Source: Candidatus Magasanikbacteria bacterium RIFCSPLOWO2_02_FULL_44_11
Lineage (GTDB): Bacteria; Patescibacteriota; Patescibacteriia; Magasanikbacterales; GWA2-37-8
Assembly (NCBI GenBank): GCA_001783035.1
Contig: MFQK01000026.1
Coordinates: 1 to 20,211, forward strand
Direction: 5' to 3'
Length of the DNA stretch: 20,211 bases
This document shows positions 7,808 to 15,315 of the stretch, piece by piece. Under the pieces are notes generated by a model. That model was given only the letters and a program-made list of their open reading frames with translations, had not been told where the DNA came from and made no database searches. The position numbers were made by a program, and so were the translations under genes. Positions within the stretch are counted from its first letter, which is position 1. Each line of letters opens with the position of its first letter.

Positions 7808-8261
7808 GACTTTCAAAAAATGGCACGGTATTTTATTTTTGGTGATGGTTGTCTGCGCTTTGTTTGTCTATTTTAATGCTAAGCGGTGGCCGGAAGCAGC
7901 TATGATTCACAATAATGAAATTCTAAAACTTATCATTGCTGACACTTTTACCAAGCAGAGCCAAGGATTGAGTGATCGTGATAGTCTTGGTGAATATGAT
8001 GGAATGTTATTTCCTTTTGGATATGAAGCTTATCATACCATAGTCATGCGCAAGATGCGCTTTTCGCTTGATCTGATTTGGCTTCGTGGGTCGGAAGTTG
8101 TCGATATTACCCTGGCCGCCAAACCGGAAGCAGGCCGAAAAGAACGTGACTTAACACGTTATTCACCGAAAGTGCCGGCCAATGCGGTAATTGAAGTCGC
8201 GGCTGGGTCGGTTTATAAGTGGGGGATCCAAGTGGGGGATATGCTTACTTTAGACAAATAA
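7794..8261 (+). CDS. DUF192 domain protein, membrane-anchored
   Basis: A 155-residue protein with one N-terminal TM helix (about 11-28, HGILFLVMVVCALFVYF) and an extracytoplasmic DUF192 domain. Recognisable blocks are QSQGLSDRDSL, GMLFPFGYEAYHTIVMRKM, FSLDLIWL, VVDITLAAKPE, VIEVAAGSVYKWGIQVGD. DUF192 proteins are small beta-rich, often exported proteins of unknown biochemical role. The start is ATG 7794, which overlaps the WecA-like stop by 14 nt and places the TM helix at the usual N-terminal position; upstream in-frame starts would reach far into the previous gene. The overlap implies translational coupling with the transferase. Confidence 0.88.
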   Translation: MKEFRTFKKWHGILFLVMVVCALFVYFNAKRWPEAAMIHNNEILKLIIADTFTKQSQGLSDRDSLGEYDGMLFPFGYEAYHTIVMRKMRFSLDLIWLRGSEVVDITLAAKPEAGRKERDLTRYSPKVPANAVIEVAAGSVYKWGIQVGDMLTLDK

Positions 8262-8263
8262 TC

Positions 8264-8292
8264 TTGACAGCCGGCAGCTTTTTCGCTATACT
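8264..8292 (+). promoter_or_regulatory. rplU promoter
   Basis: Perfect TTGACA (8264-8269), 17-bp spacer, TATACT (8287-8292). The predicted start near 8299 gives a leader of about 21 nt with no Shine-Dalgarno. Confidence 0.9.
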
Positions 8293-8319
8293 ATCGGTAC
8301 TCAATTATTTAACGTATTT

Positions 8320-8625
8320 ATGCTCGCAGTCATTGCCACCGGTGGTAAGCAATATCTTGTTAAAACCGGTGATACGCTCAAAATAGAAAAGATTCTTGGA
8401 GAAGCCGGCGAAAAAGTTACTTTTGATAAAGTATTACTCACGGCCGACGACAATGGCAGTAACGCTAAAATCGGCGCGCCATTCCTATCCGGTGTCGTCT
8501 TGTCTGCCACGGTAGTGAAGCAAGGAAAGAATCGGACTGTTCGCGTGGAAAAGTTCAAGCGCAAGGTCCGATATCACAAAGTCCACGGTCAACGCCAACG
8601 TTTTACAGAAGTAAAAATCGCTTAA
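8320..8625 (+). CDS. rplU: 50S ribosomal protein L21
   Basis: A 101-residue ribosomal protein of normal length, with the family pattern AVIATGGKQYLVKTGDTLKIEK at the start, LGEAGEKVTFDKVLL in the middle, and the basic VVKQGKNRTVRVEKFKRKVRYHKVHGQRQRFTEVKI end that contacts 23S rRNA. The strong promoter just upstream fits high expression. The usual partner rpmA (L27) does not follow; the next 385 bp carry no recognisable gene. The ATG lies in an AT-rich leader without Shine-Dalgarno. Confidence 0.97.
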   Translation: MLAVIATGGKQYLVKTGDTLKIEKILGEAGEKVTFDKVLLTADDNGSNAKIGAPFLSGVVLSATVVKQGKNRTVRVEKFKRKVRYHKVHGQRQRFTEVKIA

Positions 8626-8703
8626 CACTCACGAAATAAAAGCATCTGTCAGAATTAGTGTTTTTTTGTGCACTGTTTCTCCACACTTTACACACAGATT
8701 TCG

Positions 8704-8731
8704 TTGACTCTACCGGTAGGAGCGCTATGAT
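8704..8731 (+). promoter_or_regulatory. sigma70-like promoter in the rplU-recR gap
   Basis: TTGACT (8704-8709), 16-bp spacer, TATGAT (8726-8731): five of six consensus bases in each element. No protein gene on this strand follows, only two very short frames (17 codons from about 8797, 19 codons from about 8853). Confidence 0.55.
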
Positions 8732-8737
8732 ACCCGA

Positions 8738-9021
8738 ACTATGGATCTCATTATGGTTTGGCTGGTAATTCATTAAACCCGTCAAAGTGAGAATTCATGG
8801 GCGCACTAAGTTTCTTGAAGAATGTGCTCATGTCTTTTGGCGGGGTATAGGGATGCCATCGCTGCTCGTAGAGGTATCGACGGAACATCGATATCCCGAA
8901 GAGGCAAAATAACATGGGTCACGCTGCCCGCAATCACTTGTGCTGTTGAGAGAGAAAAGCATAAATGATTACGGATATAATTCCCGGATAACGCTCGCCT
9001 CGGCGAGCTGTTATTGTTTTT
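8738..9021 (+). ncRNA. candidate non-coding RNA, about 284 nt
   Basis: This fills most of the 385-bp stretch without a gene between rplU and recR. It is bracketed by a good promoter (8704-8731) and a strong intrinsic terminator (8988-9021), both on the + strand, and contains a stable hairpin (GGTATCGA / TCGATATCC around a CGGAACA loop). The ends show partial complementarity (GAACTAT near 8736 with ATAATTC near 8977). I see none of the signatures of tmRNA, RNase P RNA or the SRP RNA tip. Alternatives are a long rplU 3' UTR, two tiny ORFs, or a decayed gene on the minus strand. Confidence 0.35.
8988..9021 (+). terminator. strong + strand terminator at the recR 3' end
   Basis: ATAAC plus GCTCGCC pairs with GGCGAGC plus GTTAT (one bulged T at 9009), closing a tight loop at 8999-9002, and is followed by TTGTTTTT (9014-9021). 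The T tract overlaps the last codons of convergent recR. On the minus strand no T tract follows, so it acts on + strand transcripts. Confidence 0.75.
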
Positions 9022-9613
9022 GGGTGCGGTTTTTAAAAGCGCTGGCGAGGGTAATTTCGTCGGCATAACGCAGGTCGGCGCCAAGAGGGAGGCCGCGGGC
9101 TAGCCGGGTCAGCCTCACTTCCGGTGACGCCGTTTTAATTTCTTTTTCCAAAAGCAACATCGTGGTTTCACCGGCGATATCCGGGTTAAGGGCGAGGATT
9201 ACTTCTTTAATAGTTCTTTTCTTTAGACGGGCGAGGAGCTCGGATAGTTTTATTCGCTCCAGGCTTTGCTCGTCGCTTGGATCATAGACGTTCCGCAAAA
9301 TATGGTAGACGCCGTTGTAAAATCCGGTTTTTTCTATGACGTTCACATCGGGCGCATCGGTCACAACGCATACTGTTGTTTGGTCGCGTTTGGGGTTCGC
9401 GCAAATGGCGCAAGGGCTGGTGTCGCTGAAATTCCAGCACACTTCACAACTTTTGATATTTTCAATCAATTCTTTTAGAGCGAGCATGAGCTCGGACACT
9501 TCTTTTTTTCCGGATTTTAATAAAAAAAATACAAACCGTTCCGCAGTCCTTTCACCCACGGACGGTAGTCTTTTTAATGCCCGAATGAGATTGTTAATTG
9601 CCGGTGGGTACAC
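9011..9613 (-). CDS. recR: recombination protein RecR
   Basis: A 200-residue RecFOR-pathway protein that helps load RecA at gaps by forming a DNA clamp with RecO. Marks in order: helix-hairpin-helix LPSVGERTAERFVFFLL; zinc finger CEVCWNFSDTSPCAIC (C-x2-C-x8-C-x2-C); Toprim-like VCVVTDAPDVNVIEKTG, ALNPDIAGETT; and the C-terminal TRLARGLPLGADLRYADEITLASAF. The start is set at GTG 9613 (VYPPAINNLIRALKRLPSVG), 4 nt after the ybaB stop and matching the family N-terminus; ATG 9649 would add 12 residues read out of frame from the ybaB tail. Normally sized. Co-transcribed with ybaB. Confidence 0.95.
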   Translation of the reverse strand: MYPPAINNLIRALKRLPSVGERTAERFVFFLLKSGKKEVSELMLALKELIENIKSCEVCWNFSDTSPCAICANPKRDQTTVCVVTDAPDVNVIEKTGFYNGVYHILRNVYDPSDEQSLERIKLSELLARLKKRTIKEVILALNPDIAGETTMLLLEKEIKTASPEVRLTRLARGLPLGADLRYADEITLASAFKNRTQKQ

Positions 9614-9617
9614 ATGA

Positions 9618-9926
9618 TTATTTGCCGCCGCCGAGGCCGGGGAAGCCACCCATATCTTGCATTTTTCCGGTAATAATGCGTTGCATTTTTTTCAAGGCCT
9701 CATCATGGGCATCGCGAATAGCGGTTTCAAGTTTTTGTTTTTTGTCAGGTGTCAGCACTTCCGGATCAATGGCCAGCCCGGAGATGCGCATGTTGCCATC
9801 CATAGTCAAGACAACTTTGTCGCCCAGGGCACGGGTGACGACGCTTTCACCGCTCACGGCTTCCTGAAGTTTTTTACCTTGGTCGCGCAGATCTTTGAAC
9901 TGTTTTAATTTGGAAAACATGGACAT
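9618..9926 (-). CDS. ybaB: YbaB/EbfC family nucleoid-associated protein
   Basis: A 102-residue small DNA-binding protein with the family layout: N-terminal helix (MFSKLKQFKDLRDQGKKLQEA), beta strands (VVTRALGDKVVLTMDGNMRISGLAIDPEVL) and a long C-terminal helix (KQKLETAIRDAHDEALKKMQ), ending in a Gly-rich tail (MGGFPGLGGGK). The next in-frame Met (9920, MFSKLKQF) is the commoner family start. It sits directly before recR as in most bacteria, but the gene upstream is dnaB instead of the usual dnaX. A TATAAT (9955-9950) lies upstream without a good -35. Confidence 0.92.
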   Translation of the reverse strand: MSMFSKLKQFKDLRDQGKKLQEAVSGESVVTRALGDKVVLTMDGNMRISGLAIDPEVLTPDKKQKLETAIRDAHDEALKKMQRIITGKMQDMGGFPGLGGGK

Positions 9927-9957
9927 ATTTATTCAATAATTTAGTAAATATTATAGA

Positions 9958-10039
9958 GCGATCGCATAAATATATTTTTGACTCGCCGGGGCTACATAGT
10001 TAGCTCCCGGTCTCGCAAAAAGATATTTATGCTTGTCGC
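9958..10039. repeat. 82-bp intergenic palindrome (element 1)
   Basis: GCATAAATATATTTTTG (9964-9980) pairs with 10016-10032 over 17 bp with one mismatch. It is extended by GCGA (9958-9961) / TCGC (10036-10039) across a small internal loop. Inside is a second, GC-rich hairpin: CCGGG-GCT (9986-9993) with AGC-t-CCCGG (10002-10010), 8-nt loop. No T tract follows on either strand, so it is not an ordinary terminator. It lies between dnaB and ybaB, and its architecture matches the palindrome at 15996-16092. Confidence 0.8.
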
Positions 10040-10052
10040 TTTTATTACATAA

Positions 10053-11516
10053 TTAAAATTGTGGAATTTCATTTGGAGGCTTCGTGAACGCGGATTTTTG
10101 TTTCAGGGCTTGCGGGGAATTATTCATAACACCACCTGTTGCGCCGCCGGCCATGTTTGTTTCCAAGTTTCGGTACGAGGCAAATGCTTCATTAAAGGCC
10201 ATCTTGATCATGCCGGTCGGTCCGTTACGATGTTTGGCAATATGGATTTCACCGATATGGCGTTCGTCTGGTGGAATATCTTCCAGGCGGTAATTACGGT
10301 CGGCAGCTTTGCGGTAAATAAAGATGACCACGTCGGCATCCTGCTCGATGGAACCAGATTCACGTAAGTGGGAAAGTTTCGGGATAGCCGGTTTGCTTTG
10401 CTCGACCACACGCGAGAGCTGTGAGAGAGCGACAACCGGAATATTCAATTCGCGGGCGATACCTTTTAAGCCACGGGTAATTTCCGCGACTTCTTGCACA
10501 CGATTATCCGAATTGCCTTTTGATTCCATAAGCTGCAAGTAATCGATGACGATCATACCCAAGCCATGTTCGGCTTGAAGGCGTCGGGCTTTAGTCCTAA
10601 TCTGCATAATATTCACATTTGGTGAGTCGTCGATGTAAATCGGCGCTTCAGACAAATTGCCGATGGCGTGGCCGATACGGGAAAAATCTTCATCTTCAGG
10701 ACGTTCCGACAAGCGGCCGGTGCGCATTTTCCACAAATCAACATTTGCCTCGGCACACAACATACGGTCGACGAGCTGCTCCTTGCTCATTTCCAATGAA
10801 AACATACCAATCGGGACTTTTTTCTTGGTGGCCACGTGGCGGACGATATCGAGCACGAAAGAGGTTTTGCCGACCGAAGGCCGGGCGGCAATAATCACCA
10901 AATCCGAACGTTGAAATCCGGCAAGTAAATTGTCGAGACCATGAAAACCGGTGGCAATGCCGCGCAATTGACCTTTGTTTTTGTGTATTTCATCGATACG
11001 GTCAAAAGCATCAGCCAAGATGCCGCGAATCGGTGTAAAGGTTTGTTTTAGGTAGACCTGCGATACGCCATAGAGATTTTGTTGGGCCTTATCCAGCACG
11101 TCTTCAATGTCGTCTGTTTCTTCATGGAAAGCTAAACGGGTAATTTCGCTTGAAGCGGAGAGTAGTCGTCGTCGGGTGGCTTTTTTATGGACGATATTGG
11201 CGTAATGCACCACATTTGATGCGGTAGGCACGGCGTTGGTGAGGGCGGCGAGATAGGCGCGACCGCCGATGTGCTCGAGGTCGCCCTTTTCTTCCAAGCG
11301 CGTGCCCAATGTCAACATGTCGAGCGGCTCGCTTTTACTATATAATTCTAAAATTGCTTCGCAAATTTTGCGGTGACTGTCTTTGTAAAAATCTTCCGGT
11401 TTGACAATGTCGGCTACCTTTAACATCGCTTCTTTATCGATGAGGAGTGATCCTAATAGTGACATTTCCGCTTCCAAACTTTGAGGAGGTATTTTTTCTA
11501 TGGCGTCATTTGACAT
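10053..11516 (-). CDS. dnaB: replicative DNA helicase DnaB
   Basis: A 487-residue hexameric RecA-fold helicase that unwinds DNA at the replication fork. N-terminal domain (about 8-110) begins PPQSLEAEMSLLGSLLIDKEA and has the DFYKDSHRKICEAI block. The C-terminal ATPase has FHGLDNLLAGFQRSDLVIIA, Walker A ARPSVGKT (211-218), FSLEMSKEQLVDRML, the Walker B block MIVIDYLQLM, PVVALSQLSR with the sensor Gln, and LRESGSIEQDADVVIFIYR with HRNGPTG. No intein or truncation is seen. Its own promoter at 11566-11538 gives a leader of about 15 nt without Shine-Dalgarno. Divergent from the 11699 gene. Confidence 0.98.
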   Translation of the reverse strand: MSNDAIEKIPPQSLEAEMSLLGSLLIDKEAMLKVADIVKPEDFYKDSHRKICEAILELYSKSEPLDMLTLGTRLEEKGDLEHIGGRAYLAALTNAVPTASNVVHYANIVHKKATRRRLLSASSEITRLAFHEETDDIEDVLDKAQQNLYGVSQVYLKQTFTPIRGILADAFDRIDEIHKNKGQLRGIATGFHGLDNLLAGFQRSDLVIIAARPSVGKTSFVLDIVRHVATKKKVPIGMFSLEMSKEQLVDRMLCAEANVDLWKMRTGRLSERPEDEDFSRIGHAIGNLSEAPIYIDDSPNVNIMQIRTKARRLQAEHGLGMIVIDYLQLMESKGNSDNRVQEVAEITRGLKGIARELNIPVVALSQLSRVVEQSKPAIPKLSHLRESGSIEQDADVVIFIYRKAADRNYRLEDIPPDERHIGEIHIAKHRNGPTGMIKMAFNEAFASYRNLETNMAGGATGGVMNNSPQALKQKSAFTKPPNEIPQF

Positions 11517-11537
11517 ACGTACAAGCTAAGTACACCC

Positions 11538-11566
11538 ATAGTAGCCGAAGCGTCCTCTTTCGACAA
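11538..11566 (-). promoter_or_regulatory. dnaB promoter
   Basis: On the minus strand TTGTCG (11566-11561), 17-bp spacer, TACTAT (11543-11538). Predicted start near 11531, about 15 nt before the dnaB ATG. Confidence 0.55.
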
Positions 11567-11652
11567 GTGTGGTTGGGGAGGAATTGTGCAGAAGCTGTGG
11601 GTTTTATTATCGGTTTCAAACAAGACTGACATTTTAACCCGTTATAATTGTG

Positions 11653-11661
11653 TGGTATACT
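11653..11661 (+). promoter_or_regulatory. extended -10 promoter for the 11699 gene
   Basis: TGG + TATACT (11656-11661) forms an extended -10. A second TATACT (11686-11691) would give an almost leaderless transcript. Neither has a good -35, and the choice between them is open. Confidence 0.4.
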
Positions 11662-11698
11662 TAAAATGATATAAATCTTAGTAAATATACTATCAAGT

Positions 11699-13189
11699 AT
11701 GAGTGAAAAAGCAGGTTATACGCCAATTGAATCAAATCAAAATCTTGAAAATGTCGCAGAAAAGCCAATAAATGAATCTAATAAAAACAAAAAAAAATCA
11801 TTTCTGCGACAACTCGGTGAAGGGGGGTTGAAGAAAAAAATGGCGGGTATTTTACTTGCCGGCGCGATTGAAGGCGCGACAGCTTGCGCTCCGGATATGG
11901 GCGGTATTTGTGAAAATCCGAATGAATCGGAAATGTCGCTCTCACGCACATTTGAATTTGAAGATGGTTACGAATTATCCGCCGAACAAAAGGATCTTGT
12001 AAAAAACATGGTAAATCAAGAATTTGATAAAATTGAACCGGCGTTTCGGCAGGGTATTGATACCATAAAAATCATATCTCCCGATTCACAGGATAGACTC
12101 AATGATCGTTCTATACGAGGAGATAAAAAAGCGACGGGAATATACCGTAGCGCCGATTTCATTATTCCGTTGGTAAATGAAATTATTCTGGCGGGGCCGC
12201 GTTTAATCGATTTCGACGCTTCCAGATGGTCTTATTACAGCAAAAATATTCGAAATGTAATTATGCATGAAGTAGGTCATCATGTCGATAATTACGGTGG
12301 CATACATGAGGGTTTTAAGAGAGCCGGTCCAACGTTATTCAAAGAATATTACGATGGTACTCCCGATTTTAATGGCCAAGATCGAGAAAGAGAAGATGCC
12401 GCCGAAGGTTTTCAAATATATCGGGGCAATAAATATAAATTTTTATTGTATTATTTTCAAACAGATCCGAAAAATATTGATAAGTTCAGGTCATTACGCG
12501 ATGAGACTTTTTGCGGCAAGGATTATCCTGTTGACGATCCGATTATGGCTTATCAAGAATTGTTCTTTCTTTATCGCACAGACAAAAGTGATCTTCCGAA
12601 TAATGAAATTCACGATCGCATACTAAAAGCTTATGAAACGCTGGAAGACGAATTTAAGGATGAAAGGTCGGATATGCTTATAGAATTTTATAGACTTGGT
12701 GGAAATAACACCGCCTGGCAACGGGTAGATATGTCGCTAGACCAACCACATGTTGCGTTTAAAAATAATTATGAGACATATCGCGGTAAATATGAGGCGC
12801 TTCGCGCGAGAGCCGAAGCTGTTCAGTGGCCAAAAATGGTCGCGGAGATTGATTATAGAATTGTGAGTTTAGCATACATTTGGGCCGGCTCATATTTTTC
12901 TTCATTTTTCGAGAATGAACGCGATAAAATATTTAACGAGGCTGTCAAAACAAGTTGGTCCGTTGTTGACAGTCGCGTTTTAAGTGTTGAGCGAGAATAT
13001 GAAGTCCGTTGTGAATTTGCCAATTTATTTATGGATGCTAAGCAATTTGATGATGCGAGAAAAATGCTTGCCCCATACCTTGATCAGAAAGATCATATAT
13101 CCGCTGATCACCTTCAAAAATTTTCAGAATTAATTCAATATAGGGAAGCCAAAGCAAAGTATAGGGAAGCCGAAGCAGACGGCAATTAG
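11699..13189 (+). CDS. putative HExxH zinc metallopeptidase, unknown family
   Basis: A 496-residue protein. Residues 1-48 are polar and basic; 48-65 is a short hydrophobic stretch ending at C63 (GATAC), which weakly resembles a lipobox but has a long charged N-region and an internal Glu. The middle domain carries H190-E-V-G-H194 followed by HVDNYGG, and 42 residues after the first His the block EREDAAEGF (E232, E236), a plausible third zinc ligand. The HExGHxxD...E spacing recalls the lethal-factor-like (ATLF/M34) peptidases, but I cannot confirm that. The C-terminal third (about 355-490) is helical, TPR-like, ending in a duplicated YREAKAK/YREAEAD heptad. Its AT-rich codon use differs from neighbours. 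Possibly membrane-tethered; substrate unknown. Confidence 0.6.
   Translation: MSEKAGYTPIESNQNLENVAEKPINESNKNKKKSFLRQLGEGGLKKKMAGILLAGAIEGATACAPDMGGICENPNESEMSLSRTFEFEDGYELSAEQKDLVKNMVNQEFDKIEPAFRQGIDTIKIISPDSQDRLNDRSIRGDKKATGIYRSADFIIPLVNEIILAGPRLIDFDASRWSYYSKNIRNVIMHEVGHHVDNYGGIHEGFKRAGPTLFKEYYDGTPDFNGQDREREDAAEGFQIYRGNKYKFLLYYFQTDPKNIDKFRSLRDETFCGKDYPVDDPIMAYQELFFLYRTDKSDLPNNEIHDRILKAYETLEDEFKDERSDMLIEFYRLGGNNTAWQRVDMSLDQPHVAFKNNYETYRGKYEALRARAEAVQWPKMVAEIDYRIVSLAYIWAGSYFSSFFENERDKIFNEAVKTSWSVVDSRVLSVEREYEVRCEFANLFMDAKQFDDARKMLAPYLDQKDHISADHLQKFSELIQYREAKAKYREAEADGN
13139..13180 (+). repeat. two tandem 21-bp repeats inside a CDS
   Basis: Units 13139-13159 and 13160-13180 match at 18 of 21 bases and encode consecutive YREA heptads at the end of the HExxH protein. 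A recent slippage duplication that keeps the frame. Confidence 0.75.
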
Positions 13190-13193
13190 ACTT

Positions 13194-15293
13194 ATGTTTG
13201 AAGTTTTTGCCATACGAAAAGGGGTTGCCGTGGCAGTCCTAGGCCTCCTCATTGCGTGGTGTTTGAGCATGCCGGTGCCGTTTCTCGGCCAGGCCGCTTT
13301 TTTAGTGTATCTGTACTTGGTGGGTAAGGCGGCGACGCGGGTGTTGGTGATCTTATTTAATTTTTCCTATTCGCGTCGGACTTTTGTATTGGGATTATTT
13401 ATAATTTTTGTTACATTGGGTTCGTGGTTGTGTGTCGCGCTTCTCGTTGGTAAACTGACGCCTCTTATGTACGCGTTGGTTTTCCTGATAAACGGTTGCG
13501 CCTGGTTTTGGTTGGATTACTACGCGGTGCGGCGGTCACCGCCTCGTTTGGAAGAAGCTGACGCATTTGTAACTCAAGAGCCGAAGAGTTTCTGGATATT
13601 TGCCGGAGTTTTTGTGTATGCGGTTTTGTTTATTGTTGGGCTGATTCTCTTGTACCAGACAAGAAGTGAAGGCTCGCTTACCAGCCCCTGGCAAACCATT
13701 CATCCGCATTATTTATATATTTTTATCGCGGCGACGATAGTGCTTGGTTGGTTGTCGCTCACTTCATTAAGTACACGATCAGTCGTCGTTTTATTTATTG
13801 CCCATACTTTTTTATTGCATAGTTATTTGCCGTTGTCGCATTCATTATTTTATGGGGCGGATGGCTGGCGCCATCTGGCCAATGTCCAAACAATTATTGC
13901 CGAAGAACCTTTGGTCGAGGCGGCTTTAAGCGAGGCTCCCGGCACCGGCGCGTATTTTGGAATTTTGCCGTATGGCCAGATGTGGGGATTGATGGCGCTT
14001 TTGACGCGGTTGTTTGGGGTGTCGCCGGTAGTAATCATTAAATGGTTTGTGCCGGTGATTTGGTCGCTTATTTTTCCTTTGTTAATCGTGGAATTGGCTA
14101 AACTTTTTTCTTTAGGCAAGCGCGGCACTTTTTATTTATTGTGGACAACCCTTTTCCCTTTTGCCCTGCAGGCAGCGGGATCGTTCACGTTGCCGGTTAG
14201 TTTTGGTTTGCCAATCTGGCTTTTTTTGACCATTTTAGTTTTGAAAAGGATAGATAAGCCGCGGCAGAGCCAGATGACGGCTTTGGCAGTTTTGGGATTT
14301 CTATCAATTTTTGGTTATAGCCTTTACGCTGTGCTGTTTTGGCTGGGCTGGTTTGTCGCCGAACTTATTTATTGGCCGCGGGAGCGAGGCTGGCAGGCGG
14401 TGGTCATCGTTTTTTCCGGTATCGTGGGCATGTTGAGCATACCCGCGCTCGAACTCATCGCCGGCTACAGTACTTTTAAGCCGATCGCCTGGTTCGGTGT
14501 TCTTAAAGAAATTGTTGGTAATTTTTCTGGTTGGTATGTGGCGATGGGCCCCAGGACTTTTGATACGATCATTGGTAATATTTTGATAAATCAGGTCCCA
14601 TCGGCCGCTTATGTTCCAAATGTATTCACGGCGCATTTGTGGTGGCTGCCGATCGTCGCCATCGTATTTTTTGGGTTAGCGATCTGGGGGACATGGTATG
14701 CGCTTAGTCGCCGACAAATGACCATAGTTTGGTTTGGCGTTATGAGTTTTGCTCTCACCGGCGGCTATCTAATCTCTCGCTATCTACTCGCCGGGGAACA
14801 ATTATTCAGTCGCCGGCTCGATCCGGTTCTAGCTATCATTTATTGCGTTGTGATCGTTTTTGTGTTGAGATACTTGGACCGATCTATCACCAACCAACCG
14901 ATCGTGGCGAAATTATTGCCGGTATTTTTGATATTTGACGCGTTAGTTATCGGCGCGCTTTATACGCTTGGGCCGGATACTGGTGTTGTCAGTACTGCCG
15001 ATGCGCAAGCGATGGAGTATGTCTGGCAACATGACAAAAATCAACCGCGCCATTGTGTTATCGCCGACACGTATCCACTGCTCGCGCTCGAGGCAATTTC
15101 CCATAAACAGATTATTGGCGGCGGTTTCCCCATTAATGAATATTTTGCGCAACCGGAGCTGCAAGCGATCTGGCGAAAGGCTAACGGGACTCTTTCGGCG
15201 AGTGATTTGCAGGCGGCATTTCTCGCCACCGGCGCGAATAATTGTTGGATTGTCAAAAATGGCACGATTCTTAATAAGACTGATAAAAATTGA
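13194..15293 (+). CDS. large polytopic membrane protein, GT-C-like
   Basis: A 699-residue membrane protein with about 13 hydrophobic helices up to about residue 595 and a soluble C-terminal domain of about 100 residues (VSTADAQAMEYVWQHDKN...), probably outside the membrane. A short loop after the mid-protein helices contains LFYGADGWRHLANVQTI (D223, R226, H227). An acidic residue in an external loop of this kind is typical of GT-C lipid-linked-sugar glycosyltransferases, and PINEYFAQPELQAIW fits the C-terminal domains of such enzymes. Sugar, acceptor and exact family are not identifiable. It begins 4 nt after the HExxH gene, so the two are probably co-transcribed; base composition returns to the GC-richer local norm. 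Confidence 0.65.
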   Translation: MFEVFAIRKGVAVAVLGLLIAWCLSMPVPFLGQAAFLVYLYLVGKAATRVLVILFNFSYSRRTFVLGLFIIFVTLGSWLCVALLVGKLTPLMYALVFLINGCAWFWLDYYAVRRSPPRLEEADAFVTQEPKSFWIFAGVFVYAVLFIVGLILLYQTRSEGSLTSPWQTIHPHYLYIFIAATIVLGWLSLTSLSTRSVVVLFIAHTFLLHSYLPLSHSLFYGADGWRHLANVQTIIAEEPLVEAALSEAPGTGAYFGILPYGQMWGLMALLTRLFGVSPVVIIKWFVPVIWSLIFPLLIVELAKLFSLGKRGTFYLLWTTLFPFALQAAGSFTLPVSFGLPIWLFLTILVLKRIDKPRQSQMTALAVLGFLSIFGYSLYAVLFWLGWFVAELIYWPRERGWQAVVIVFSGIVGMLSIPALELIAGYSTFKPIAWFGVLKEIVGNFSGWYVAMGPRTFDTIIGNILINQVPSAAYVPNVFTAHLWWLPIVAIVFFGLAIWGTWYALSRRQMTIVWFGVMSFALTGGYLISRYLLAGEQLFSRRLDPVLAIIYCVVIVFVLRYLDRSITNQPIVAKLLPVFLIFDALVIGALYTLGPDTGVVSTADAQAMEYVWQHDKNQPRHCVIADTYPLLALEAISHKQIIGGGFPINEYFAQPELQAIWRKANGTLSASDLQAAFLATGANNCWIVKNGTILNKTDKN

Positions 15294-15315
15294 GTATATA
15301 GTGAATATATATAGA

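Noticed and set aside
8624..8667. rplU terminator from AACACT / AGTGTT plus seven Ts
   Set aside because: The stem is 6 bp with a 27-nt loop. It is too weak to list, though some termination there is possible.
8738..9021. tmRNA, RNase P RNA or SRP RNA
   Set aside because: No tRNA-like ends or TTCGA arm, no GAGGAAAGTCC-type core and no GGAAG-type SRP tip are visible.
8806..9084. 92-codon minus-strand frame across the rplU-recR gap
   Set aside because: Its first part is a shadow of the recR end and terminator. The last 45 residues read protein-like, but there is no start of its own and no family, so it is left as an alternative to the ncRNA.
14968..15315. N-terminal extension of the small membrane protein into the previous gene
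   Set aside because: The extension lies entirely over the end of the GT-C-like gene in another frame and reads as basic low-quality sequence.
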